This document shows positions 8,866-17,264 of a stretch of 64,000 nucleotides of DNA, in pieces (positions within the stretch are counted from its first letter, which is position 1; each line of letters begins with the position of its first letter). The position numbers and the translations under genes are program-made. Below the pieces are notes generated by a model. The model was not told where the DNA came from, did not search any database, and saw nothing but the letters and a program-made list of their open reading frames with translations. The DNA is taken from contig NZ_VFUA01000019.1 of NCBI RefSeq assembly GCF_006440735.1, positions 1-64,000 on the forward strand. The letters run 5' to 3'. Source of the stretch: Mesorhizobium sp. B2-7-1. Lineage in GTDB: Bacteria; Pseudomonadota; Alphaproteobacteria; Rhizobiales; Rhizobiaceae.

Positions 8866-9957
8866 TCAGTTGGCGAGCTTGCTTGCGGAGAATTCGATCC
8901 GCCGGTTCAGCGCCTTGTTCTTGGGCGTATCGTTGGCGGCGACCGGCTTGTCCTCGCCATAGCCGGCGGAGCTGATCTGGGTGCGCGGGACGCCGTCGGC
9001 CACCAGCGCGTCGGCGACCGCCTGGGCGCGCCGTTCGGAAAGCGTCTTGTTCGCCTCGGGCGATCCGTCGGAATCGGTGTAGCCTGAGACCTCGACCTTG
9101 AGTGTCGGGCATTTGCCGACGACGCCCTCGACCTCCGCCAGCAACGGGCGGCTCTTGGTGTCCAGCCTGGCGCTCGCCTGTCGGAAATAGATGGCGCCGG
9201 TGCGCGAGAGCACAGCAAACCTGTCGAGGCACTCCTCGTCGCTGAAATTGGCCTTCGCCGCATCGGTTGTGACAGGACCGACCTCGGCAGTCGAGGTCGC
9301 AACGGCCTGCACGGCGGCCGGCTTGCCGCCATCGGCGTTGAAGACGAAATCGAACGACACTGAAGCGGTCGGCACGATGTTGGTGACATTTGCGGCCTGC
9401 TGCAGCTTGTCGATGTTGGGCAGAAGGCCGAAATCCTCGACATGGACGGCGACGGGCGCCTCCGAAGCGACGGAAACCTGGGTATCGCTGATCATGGTGA
9501 CGACGACGCTAGCCTCCAAATCCTTGCTGACGCCATGCAGGCTGAGATGGAACGGCAAGGTCGTCTTCACCCGGCGCTTGGTCGGCAGGTCGGCGAACGC
9601 GGCGGGGTCCACCTTCGCCGTCACCTCGGCCGTGGGATAGGTGAATGTCTCGAAGAACAGGAAGCGCATGCGGACATTGCGCAAGTCGACGCCGGTGTCG
9701 ACGGAATTGAGGTCGAAGCTGATCTTCGCATCGCCTGCTGAACTCAACGATCCGGTGATGTTCCTGATCTTGTTGGTCTCGACGATCGTGTTCTTCTTGA
9801 CCGACTGGTAGGTGAATACCGAGGCGGACGGGTCGAGCGTCCAATTGGGCGCGGCGCTGGCTGCCTGCGACCAGAAGACCAGAAGCGTGCCAACGACAAA
9901 GCCAAAAGCCGCGGCCCTAGTCCGCGCTTTTTGCCACAATGCAACGACTTCGAACAT
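8866..9957 (-). CDS. YceI-like / OmpA-C fusion protein
   Basis: An exported protein of about 363 residues starting at the ATG at 9957, with a signal peptide ending near ASAAP. Residues about 35-195 have the strand-rich pattern of a YceI-type lipocalin-like domain (WTLDPSASVFTYQSVKKN, a DLRNVRMR segment, LPFHLSLHG). Residues about 255-363 form an OmpA-C domain (IYFRQASARL, SGYTDSDG, LSERRAQAV, NRRIEF). YceI-like domains bind isoprenoid or amphiphilic ligands in characterised members; OmpA-C binds peptidoglycan. The combination would place a lipid-binding domain on the cell wall. It precedes the CxxCH caspase gene by 40 bases on the same strand and probably shares its transcript. Confidence 0.75.
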   Translation of the reverse strand: MFEVVALWQKARTRAAAFGFVVGTLLVFWSQAASAAPNWTLDPSASVFTYQSVKKNTIVETNKIRNITGSLSSAGDAKISFDLNSVDTGVDLRNVRMRFLFFETFTYPTAEVTAKVDPAAFADLPTKRRVKTTLPFHLSLHGVSKDLEASVVVTMISDTQVSVASEAPVAVHVEDFGLLPNIDKLQQAANVTNIVPTASVSFDFVFNADGGKPAAVQAVATSTAEVGPVTTDAAKANFSDEECLDRFAVLSRTGAIYFRQASARLDTKSRPLLAEVEGVVGKCPTLKVEVSGYTDSDGSPEANKTLSERRAQAVADALVADGVPRTQISSAGYGEDKPVAANDTPKNKALNRRIEFSASKLAN

Positions 9958-10082
9958 GGAACGCCCCCGCCAGGACAACCCGATCTCGATACCGGCACGT
10001 GGCGGGAGCATAGAGCACTTGGCCCTGCTTGGCGAGCGATTACGGCGGGCTCGATAAATGACCCGCCGCAGCTAGCGAGTGC

Positions 10083-10382
10083 TCATCCCCAACCGCCGCC
10101 TCCGCCTCCGCCGCTGCCCCCGTTACCTCCGCTGCCGCCTCCTCCGCCCAATGGCGCAATGACCGGCGCGGTTTCGGTCTGAACGGGAGTGATCTGTGTC
10201 TTGGCGGTGACCTTCTTGCGTTGGACGACTTTTGGCGCGGTCGTCGTGCGAACGACCTTCGTCCTGTGCTTCGCCGTTGGAGCCGACTCGATCCTGGGCG
10301 TCACGGTCGTACACCCGGCGACCGCGAGAACACCCGATAGGATGGTTGCGACGATTGCGTGTTTCGATGCCCAGCCCACCAC
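10083..10382 (-). CDS. Small glycine-rich lipoprotein
   Basis: A 99-residue predicted lipoprotein. Its signal peptide ends in the lipobox LAVAGC (Cys24), followed by TTVTP. The mature part is basic (KVVRTTTAPKVVQRKK) and ends in a Gly/Ser tail finishing with a Trp (GGGGGWG). The basic stretch could bind an acidic polymer and the Gly tail is probably flexible. It lies 15 bases downstream of the Sel1/caspase gene on the same strand and probably belongs to its operon. No family recognised. Confidence 0.65.
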   Translation of the reverse strand: MVGWASKHAIVATILSGVLAVAGCTTVTPRIESAPTAKHRTKVVRTTTAPKVVQRKKVTAKTQITPVQTETAPVIAPLGGGGGSGGNGGSGGGGGGGWG

Positions 10383-10397
10383 ATTGCCTCCTTGTGA

Positions 10398-12947
10398 TCA
10401 GAACAAGTCCCGGCGCGGATTGGCTTGTTCCCAGACCGCCCTGGCCGTCTTGACCAGCTGATCGTCCAACGAGCCGTCCGCCGAAATCTTCGATTTGAGT
10501 TCCCCACGCATCTGTTTCAGAGCCGCAGTCTTTGCCTTCGCCCCGAATTTCGCCAGCGTCGCCTTTGCGTCCGGAATCTCATTGCGTAGATCGAGCGCCG
10601 CCGCGAAAGCGAGATAGCGCGCGGCCACGGCCTGATCGGCCTTGTCGCCTCTTTGCATCTCCAGCGCCGCGCGATCATACGCAGCCGACTGATCGCCGCG
10701 GTCGGTCGCCAGCTCGAACAGCTTTTGCGCTTCAGCCAAATCCTGCTGCACGCCAACCCCATCTCGGTACATGCGTGCAAGGCTGCCGGGGGCATAGGGC
10801 TGGCCGAGATCCATCGACTTCTGGAACAGCGAGAGCGCGGTCTTGGGGTCCTTCTCGACCCCTGTGCCGACGAGGTAGTTGCGGCCGAGCAGGTTCATCG
10901 AATACATGTCCTGCCGCTCGACGCCCGCCTTGAGGAAGGCCACGGCGCGCACCGGATCGGCAGGCACGCCGTTACGACCTTCCGTGAAGATCGCGGCAAG
11001 ATCGTTCATGGCATAGGTATGGCCCATCGCCGCCGCCTTGAGCAGCAGGTCAAGCCCCTTGCCGGTATCGCGGTCGACGCCGTAGCCGTTGAACAAGGCC
11101 CGGCCCCATGAGGTCATGCCATAGGGGTCGCCCTTCTCGGACGCCGCGGCATAGAAAGTGTTGGCCTGCTTGCGGTTGGCGGGCATGCCCGTGCCGGTGG
11201 CGTTGAGGTAGCCGAGCTCGAACACCGCGCGGACATGTCCCTTGTCGGCGGCCGCCTCGATCGCTTTCTTGGCTTCCTCGACCTTGCCGGCCGCCAGCAG
11301 CGCGCGCCCGAGCTCGTAGTGGAAGCGCGCGACATCGGGATAGGCCTTCACCGCCGCCCGGCAGGCCTCCACCGCGCCGGCGGCGATCTCGTTCGGCAAC
11401 AGGCCGGGGACGACACCCTGAAGGTCCAAAGGTTCGCCTGCCTGCGTGTCGCAGGGGTCGACGCTTGGCGACAGCTTCATCGTCGCCGGCTTTGACGGCG
11501 TGTTGTCGGCCCTGATTTCGACGCCGACTATCAATGGCTGGACCGTGCCTATCTGGGGTTCGTAACGCAGTTTGTCGACTTCATCGGCCATCAGGCTCGA
11601 TTGCGGCGACAGGGTTCGATCCGGCAGCGACAGTGTCCCGGTTGCCGGATAGCTCGCAAGCTTCACGCTTACGGCCGGGTCCTTGGTCGGGAAATCCAGC
11701 TTCAGCGGCACGGGGCCGACACCGACGGGAACCTTGAGGTCGCGGTTCTCGATCGCCTCGGCGGCGCCGGCGATATGGATGCCACGCTCCACCACCTCCT
11801 GCTTCTGCTCGGACTCCAGCGAGGCGACGAGCTGCTTGCCCGCGGCGCCCTCGCCGTTCTTGACCCGGAACACCAGTATGCCCTGCGAGCCGCCGCCCCA
11901 TTCGTCATGCGTGGTGTAGGCCAGCATATCGACCTGGTCCTCGGCGTCGGCCCCCTTCGGCACGTCCATCGCGAGCCGTGGCAGATCCTTGCCCTCTATC
12001 GGCTCGCCCGTCGCGACCGGCTTGCCGTCCAGGGTCAGGCGCCCCAGCGCCGGCGGCCTTTCGATGCTGATGGTGACGGCGCCGCCGTCGACATCGACCG
12101 GCACCGGCAGGTCGAGCGCGACTGGTCCGACGCCCGACGGCACGGTTTTTTCCAGCACCGGCGGCAAAGCCGGCCGGCTGGCGCGACGCATCAGCACCAC
12201 CTCGTCGATCAGCGATGAGTTCTCCCACGGAACCTGCGCACCCTTGGTGGCCTCGACCACGTCGCGGCGCACGGCGGCCATCACCGAGCGTATCTCCTGG
12301 TTCGGCGCCAGCGCGCGGCGGGAGAAGGCGGATGAAAACGGGCTGAGATCGCCGGAGCCGTCATAGGCAACCGCACCCGGCTCCGTGGCGAAGGCTATCA
12401 GCGTGTTCAACGAACTTTTCACCTGCGCAAGGCCGGTGCCGCCGGCCGCGATCAACTGGTCGCGCAGCCAATAATCCTTGCGCGGGAACGGGTTGTTGCG
12501 GCAGGCGTCGAGGATGATCACCTGGATCTTCGATTTGGCGCGTAATTGCTGCAGGACGTCGTCGAGCTTGACCGCCTGGACCTCGATGTCCGCCGCGGCC
12601 TTGAGCGACGCATCGACCGGGATCAGGAAATTCTCGCCGCCGATCTGAAAGCCGTGACCGGAATAGTAGACGACCGCCAGATCGGCGCCGTCCGCCGCCG
12701 CGAGATAGTTGCGGAACTCCTTCTCGAACTGGAGCTTGGTCAGGTCCTTGGCGACGAACACATCGAAGCCGGCCAGCCGGAAGGTGCTCGACACGTCCTC
12801 CGCATCCTTGTCGGGGTTCTTGAGCGCCGGGATTTCACGGTATTCGGAATTGCCGATGACAAGGGCAACCCTTCGATCGGCGCGCGCCTGCACCGTCGTG
12901 AGGCCCACGAGGATCAAGGCTGCAATCAGCGCGCAGCGTCGCAGCAT
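10398..12947 (-). CDS. Caspase-like (C14) protein with Sel1 repeats
   Basis: An 849-residue exported protein starting at 12947, where a clean signal peptide ends in QARA (about residue 23). The upstream open frame to 13193 is cysteine/arginine-rich and does not look coding. The caspase domain spans about 25-260, with His98 (YSGHGFQ) and Cys149 (LDACRNNP). Residues about 275-500 contain repeated beta-sandwich-like segments (VGPVALDLPVP and VGPVPLKLDFP are internally similar). From about 560 on there are Sel1/TPR-like repeats (VRAVFELGYLNATGTGMP, GRALFNGYGVDRDTGKG, LGRNYLVGTGVEKDPK, LARMYRDGVGV). Sel1 repeats mediate protein-protein contacts, so the C-terminus may recruit substrates or regulators. 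Third caspase-like gene of the locus. Confidence 0.88.
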   Translation of the reverse strand: MLRRCALIAALILVGLTTVQARADRRVALVIGNSEYREIPALKNPDKDAEDVSSTFRLAGFDVFVAKDLTKLQFEKEFRNYLAAADGADLAVVYYSGHGFQIGGENFLIPVDASLKAAADIEVQAVKLDDVLQQLRAKSKIQVIILDACRNNPFPRKDYWLRDQLIAAGGTGLAQVKSSLNTLIAFATEPGAVAYDGSGDLSPFSSAFSRRALAPNQEIRSVMAAVRRDVVEATKGAQVPWENSSLIDEVVLMRRASRPALPPVLEKTVPSGVGPVALDLPVPVDVDGGAVTISIERPPALGRLTLDGKPVATGEPIEGKDLPRLAMDVPKGADAEDQVDMLAYTTHDEWGGGSQGILVFRVKNGEGAAGKQLVASLESEQKQEVVERGIHIAGAAEAIENRDLKVPVGVGPVPLKLDFPTKDPAVSVKLASYPATGTLSLPDRTLSPQSSLMADEVDKLRYEPQIGTVQPLIVGVEIRADNTPSKPATMKLSPSVDPCDTQAGEPLDLQGVVPGLLPNEIAAGAVEACRAAVKAYPDVARFHYELGRALLAAGKVEEAKKAIEAAADKGHVRAVFELGYLNATGTGMPANRKQANTFYAAASEKGDPYGMTSWGRALFNGYGVDRDTGKGLDLLLKAAAMGHTYAMNDLAAIFTEGRNGVPADPVRAVAFLKAGVERQDMYSMNLLGRNYLVGTGVEKDPKTALSLFQKSMDLGQPYAPGSLARMYRDGVGVQQDLAEAQKLFELATDRGDQSAAYDRAALEMQRGDKADQAVAARYLAFAAALDLRNEIPDAKATLAKFGAKAKTAALKQMRGELKSKISADGSLDDQLVKTARAVWEQANPRRDLF

Positions 12948-13236
12948 GGCAAAATCCCTAACCGCTATGACCTGTCGGCCACAAGAACGCAGCTTGCGAC
13001 GCGGAGGTCTGTTAAAGAGTTCACAATCCGCCCAGACAGGATGGAACCCTTGCACTAACGACAGGATGCATGCGTATCGTCCAATCCGGCTGAGATTACC
13101 GCAGAGACTTCGACACCGCAACGGATCCCCAACAACGAACCGGATCGCGGCCATTGGCGGGCTCCCAGCCCGACCATTGCCTCCGCGCCGCACTGCGCGT
13201 TTATTAAAGGCGCCGAAAGCAGCAACCGGGAACCAT
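12948..13236. promoter_or_regulatory. Divergent promoter region of Sel1-caspase and LuxR genes
   Basis: A 289-base gap between divergently transcribed genes. It must hold both promoters. I see no convincing -35/-10 pair, long palindrome or small coding frame in it. Confidence 0.35.
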
Positions 13237-15972
13237 ATGCTGATAGAGACGAAGCTCCAGCCGCCTTATTTGCGCGATGCCCTGGTTCAGAGGCCGCGGC
13301 TGCTGCGCACCCTGGATGCCGCGACCGCGGGCAAGCTGACGGTGGTGACGTCGCCCGCCGGTTTCGGGAAATCGACCCTGCTCTCGCAATGGGCGGCCGG
13401 CATATCCGGCGGCATCGCCCAGGTCGCCTGGCTGTCGATCGACCGGCTGGACAATGATCTCGCCCGCTTCCTCAAATATCTCGCCGCCGCGTTCCACCGC
13501 GTCGACCCCGACATTGCCGGCAATGCGGAATCGCTGATCGACTCCAGCCCGGTGACGCCGGTCGATTCCATCCTCACCGCCATCATCAACCAGCTGTCGC
13601 GCCGCGCCGCGCCGATCTACCTCGTTCTCGACGACGCCCATCTGATCGTCTCCGGCGAGATCGCCGCCTGCATCAACATGCTGGTCGCTTATGCGCCGCC
13701 GGCCTTGCGCATCGTGCTCGCGACCCGAGGCGAGCTGCCGCTCGAGCTCGCCCATATGAAGATGAAGGGGCATGTCGTCAGCCTCGGCGACAGCGACCTG
13801 CGCTTTTCGCTCGAGGAGACCGAGGATTATCTTGCCAATGTCTGCGGCCTCGACCTCGCCGTCTCGGCCGTGGTGGCGCTTCACCACAAGACCGAAGGCT
13901 GGCCGGCCGGCCTGCAGCTTGCCGCCTTGGCGTTGGCGCATGAGGGATCGCGAGAAGCCTTCATCGCCGAATTTTCCGGCAGCCAGCGCGACGTGGCTAT
14001 GTTCCTGACCCACGACGTGCTCGCCCGGCAGGCGCCCGAGATCCAGGATTTCCTGCTCAGGACCTCGATCCTCGACCGCTTCTGCCTGGGCCTCGTAGAG
14101 GCGGTCTGTCCGGGACGGGACTGCGCCGCGGCGCTGGCGACCATCGAGCACTCGAACCTTTTCCTGATCGCGCTCGATTCGTCCGGCCAATGGTTCCGCT
14201 ATCATCACCTGTTCTCCGAATTCCTCCGCAATAGGCTGGACGCCTGGGCGCCGGAAGCCCGCAGGGACCTGCATCGCGCCGCCGCCGCCTGGCTGGCGGC
14301 CCGGGGCCATATCTCCGACGCTGTCGACCACGCGCTCGCCAGCGGCGATGCCGACCATGCGGCGCGCCTGGTCGAGGAATGCGCCATGCCGCTCACCATG
14401 CAGGGTCACATCCCCAAGCTCACCGAGTGGCTGAACCAGCTGCCCCCAGATCTCATCGCCGCCCGCCCTCGCCTGCTCCTGGCGCGTGTCTGGGCGCAGT
14501 TCCATATGAGCCGGCCGCGCCAGGCGGTCCGCATCCTCAAACAGGCCAAAACCCTTGTCGGGCAGCTTTCCGAGCGCGGCGAGATCGACCGCGCGACCAC
14601 CCGCTCGCTCAAGGCCGAGCTGCAGACGCTGACGGCCGGCGTCATCAGCGCCACCGACCGCTCCCGCACCGCGACCCGCGTCGCCTCGCGCTGGCTTGCG
14701 GATTTTCCCGAGAGCGAGCCTTTCGCGCGCGGCACGCTCGCCAATATCTGCGCCTTCAGCCACTATTCGCTTGGCGAGCTGGACGCCGCGCGCCTGCGCA
14801 GCCTCGCGGCGCGCGACCATCATGCCGCCGCCAATTCCGTCTTCGGCATCGTCTATTGCGACCTGCTGCTGGGGTTGGTCGAGATTTCCGCCGGCAACCT
14901 CGCCGAAGCCCACCAATTGCTCGACCGCGCCTGCCGGCTGGCCCGCGAGCGCCTGGGGTCCGGTTCCTACACGGAGGCGATGACGGCGATCTTCCATGTC
15001 GAACTCGCCTATGAATGGAACGACCTGCAGGGTGCCGAACGCATCCTGCACCAGCACCGGCAGATCATCGAGGAATGCGGGCTCGTCGTGCACGAGATGG
15101 CCTGCAAGCTGCATCTGGCCCGGCTCTCGGCCGCGCATGGTCGGCACGACGAGGCCATCGTCTTCCTCGAACGGGCCGAACGGCTGGGGATCGAGAAGCG
15201 CTACCGCCGGCTGACGGCCGCCGCGCTGAACGAGCGGGTGCGGCTGCTGTTGTCGCGCGGCGACGTCCGCGCCGCACGGCTGGCGCTGCGCTCGCGCGGC
15301 ATCGAGCCTTCGGCCGAAAGCCGGCCCGCCCCGATCCATCCGCTCGACGAATATGCCCATATCGGCGCCGCGCGCGTGCTGATCGCCGAGGGCCACCCGG
15401 CGAAGGCCATCGCCGTGCTCGACCGTATCGCCGAACGCATGCGCCGTGACGGCCGCCTGCGCGGCTTCATGCAGGTGCGGGCGCTCGTCGCGATCGCCGC
15501 GCACAGCGCGGGCGAAACGCTGCTGGCGCTGGCGGCGGCGGTCGACGTCGTCACCCTGGCGCTCCCGCAGAACGCCATGCGCTCGCTGATCGACGAGGGC
15601 CTGCCGATGCGCGAGGTGCTCGAATTCGCCCGGGCGCGAATTCCGGCCTGGTCGCGCAATTCCAGCACGGCGACCTTTGTCGACGCGCTTCTGCGCGAGT
15701 TGGGCAAGACCGCGCCGGAACGCGCGCGCCCGATTGCAATCGCCGCGAGGAAGCAAATGCTGAGCAGCAAGGAAACCGATGTCGCCGCCCTGCTGCTTCG
15801 CGCCTACACCAACCGCCAGTTGGCCGAGACGCTGTCCATGGCCCCCGACACGGTGAAATGGCACCTGAAGAACATCTTCGGCAAGCTCGGCGTCTCAAGC
15901 CGCACGGAAGCCGTCCTCAAGCTGAAGGAAATCGGGCTCGACGCTACCACCGAGCGGCAATTGGCGGGTTAG
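13237..15972 (+). CDS. MalT-type LuxR-family (LAL-like) transcriptional activator
   Basis: A 911-residue signal-integrating regulator. It starts with the MLIETKLQPP signature typical of MalT/AlkS-like proteins, which supports the ATG at 13237. An NTPase domain follows (Walker A AGFGKST around 41-47; LVLDDAHL as Walker B). A long helical, TPR-like ligand-sensing region covers about 330-830. The last ~65 residues are a LuxR helix-turn-helix (LSSKETDVAALLL, then TVKWHLKNIFGKLGV). In this class, ATP and an inducer drive oligomerisation and DNA binding. It is divergent from the caspase gene and lies upstream of the deacetylase/ABC operon, which it may control. The target is inference. A palindromic repeat begins at its stop codon. 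Confidence 0.9.
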   Translation: MLIETKLQPPYLRDALVQRPRLLRTLDAATAGKLTVVTSPAGFGKSTLLSQWAAGISGGIAQVAWLSIDRLDNDLARFLKYLAAAFHRVDPDIAGNAESLIDSSPVTPVDSILTAIINQLSRRAAPIYLVLDDAHLIVSGEIAACINMLVAYAPPALRIVLATRGELPLELAHMKMKGHVVSLGDSDLRFSLEETEDYLANVCGLDLAVSAVVALHHKTEGWPAGLQLAALALAHEGSREAFIAEFSGSQRDVAMFLTHDVLARQAPEIQDFLLRTSILDRFCLGLVEAVCPGRDCAAALATIEHSNLFLIALDSSGQWFRYHHLFSEFLRNRLDAWAPEARRDLHRAAAAWLAARGHISDAVDHALASGDADHAARLVEECAMPLTMQGHIPKLTEWLNQLPPDLIAARPRLLLARVWAQFHMSRPRQAVRILKQAKTLVGQLSERGEIDRATTRSLKAELQTLTAGVISATDRSRTATRVASRWLADFPESEPFARGTLANICAFSHYSLGELDAARLRSLAARDHHAAANSVFGIVYCDLLLGLVEISAGNLAEAHQLLDRACRLARERLGSGSYTEAMTAIFHVELAYEWNDLQGAERILHQHRQIIEECGLVVHEMACKLHLARLSAAHGRHDEAIVFLERAERLGIEKRYRRLTAAALNERVRLLLSRGDVRAARLALRSRGIEPSAESRPAPIHPLDEYAHIGAARVLIAEGHPAKAIAVLDRIAERMRRDGRLRGFMQVRALVAIAAHSAGETLLALAAAVDVVTLALPQNAMRSLIDEGLPMREVLEFARARIPAWSRNSSTATFVDALLRELGKTAPERARPIAIAARKQMLSSKETDVAALLLRAYTNRQLAETLSMAPDTVKWHLKNIFGKLGVSSRTEAVLKLKEIGLDATTERQLAG

Positions 15973-16017
15973 AGCAATTCCAGGAAAAGTGCGTAGCGGT
16001 TTTCCGTCCGGAATTGC
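15972..16017 (+). repeat. Dispersed palindromic repeat, copy 1
   Basis: GAGCAATTCC...GGAATTGC with the internal run CGGTTTTCCG. The same 46-base unit occurs inverted at 59510-59555 with two or three differences, and a diverged relative with gagcatgatc ends is at 43984-44033. It starts at the stop codon of the LuxR gene. Likely a rhizobial REP-like intergenic element. Confidence 0.8.
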
Positions 16018-16139
16018 GCAGCGACAAGATGACCACCCGAATGGGTGGGTTCAAAAAAGCCACCCATTACCCGAAGGTGTCGGGACAGCGCTCATGCAGC
16101 GGGCCATCATCCGGTCGATATACGCTGGGTGGGAGCCGC

Positions 16140-17240
16140 ATGGCGACGGGTTTCGTTTTCCACGAACTTTATCTATGGCACAACACCTGGAACTGGAACC
16201 AGGTCTTCCCGCCGAGCCTGACGGTCCAGCCCGGCACCCATGCCGAAAATCCCGAGACCAAGCGTCGCCTGCGCAACCTCCTGGAAGTGAGCGGCATCCT
16301 CGACCACCTGGTCACCATCAAGCCGCGACGCGCCACCGTCGAGGAACTTTCGCGGGTCCACACGCCGGCGCATATCGCCAAGATCAGGGAGATCAGCGAC
16401 CGCGGCTATGGCGACGCCAGCTCGTTGACGCCGCTCGGCGCCGGCAGCTATGAAATCGCTCTCCTGGCGGCCGGCGGCGCCATCAAGGCCATCGAAGCCG
16501 TCATCACGGGCCAGGTCGACAACGCCTATGCGCTGATCCGCCCGCCGGGCCATCACGCCACCGCCGATGTCGGCATGGGCTTCTGCCTGTTCTCGAACGC
16601 CGCCATCGCCATCCGGCATGCGCAGCAGCTGCATGGGCTGACCCGGATCGCGACCGTCGACTGGGACGTGCATCACGGCAACGGCACGCAGTCGATCTTC
16701 TACGACGATCCGAGCGTGCTTTCGATCTCGCTGCATCAGGACAATCTGTTCCCGGCCAATTCCGGCGCGATCGCCGAAAATGGCGAGGGCAAGGGCAAGG
16801 GCTTCAACATCAACGTCCCGCTGCCCCCGGGCTCCGGTCCCGGTGCCTATGCCGCGGCGTTCGAACGCGTGGTGATCCCGGCGCTGACGCGCTTCAAGCC
16901 GGAGCTGATCGTGGTGCCCTCGGGCTTCGACGCCTCCGGCGTCGATCCGATGGGACGCATGCTGATGAATTCCAGCGGCTACCGCAGGCTGGCGCGCATG
17001 CTGCTCGACGCGGCGCGCGAGCTGTGCGGCGGGCGCCTGGTGATGACGCATGAGGGCGGCTACTCCGAAATGTACGTGCCCTATTGCGGCCTTGCCGTGA
17101 TCGAGGAGCTTTGCGGGCACCGCACGGGCGTCGAGGACCCGTGGGACCAACTGATGGGACAATGGGGTGGAATGTCGGCACAGCCGCATCAGACGGCGAT
17201 CATCGACCAGGCGGCCGAGCTGGTCAAAAACATAAACTGA
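16140..17240 (+). CDS. Class II histone-deacetylase-like amidohydrolase
   Basis: A 366-residue zinc hydrolase of the HDAC/acetylpolyamine amidohydrolase/acetoin-utilisation superfamily. Catalytic His138-His139 (RPPGHHA), metal ligands Asp176 and His178 (DWDVHHGNGT) and Asp264 (GFDASGVDP) are all present. The start at 16140 gives the typical N-terminus TGFVFHELYLWH; the open frame further upstream runs through the LuxR gene end and a repeat, so it is not coding. Bacterial members remove acyl groups from small amines or polyamines. The gene lies 24 bases before an ABC transporter operon, which suggests the enzyme deacylates the imported compound. The substrate cannot be told from sequence. Confidence 0.9.
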   Translation: MATGFVFHELYLWHNTWNWNQVFPPSLTVQPGTHAENPETKRRLRNLLEVSGILDHLVTIKPRRATVEELSRVHTPAHIAKIREISDRGYGDASSLTPLGAGSYEIALLAAGGAIKAIEAVITGQVDNAYALIRPPGHHATADVGMGFCLFSNAAIAIRHAQQLHGLTRIATVDWDVHHGNGTQSIFYDDPSVLSISLHQDNLFPANSGAIAENGEGKGKGFNINVPLPPGSGPGAYAAAFERVVIPALTRFKPELIVVPSGFDASGVDPMGRMLMNSSGYRRLARMLLDAARELCGGRLVMTHEGGYSEMYVPYCGLAVIEELCGHRTGVEDPWDQLMGQWGGMSAQPHQTAIIDQAAELVKNIN

Positions 17241-17264
17241 CAAAAACTCACAAGGGGAATCGAG

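Noticed and set aside
10083..10180. Short tandem repeat or CRISPR-like array in the GGN/CCN run
   Set aside because: It encodes the poly-Gly tail of a lipoprotein; there are no regular repeats with unique spacers.
4586..12947. Type VI secretion or toxin-antitoxin locus
   Set aside because: No Tss, VgrG, PAAR or immunity-type gene is present; the proteins are exported envelope types.
13204..15864. An 886-codon open frame on the minus strand
   Set aside because: It is antisense to the MalT-type regulator, whose motifs are intact; the translated product has no recognisable domain.
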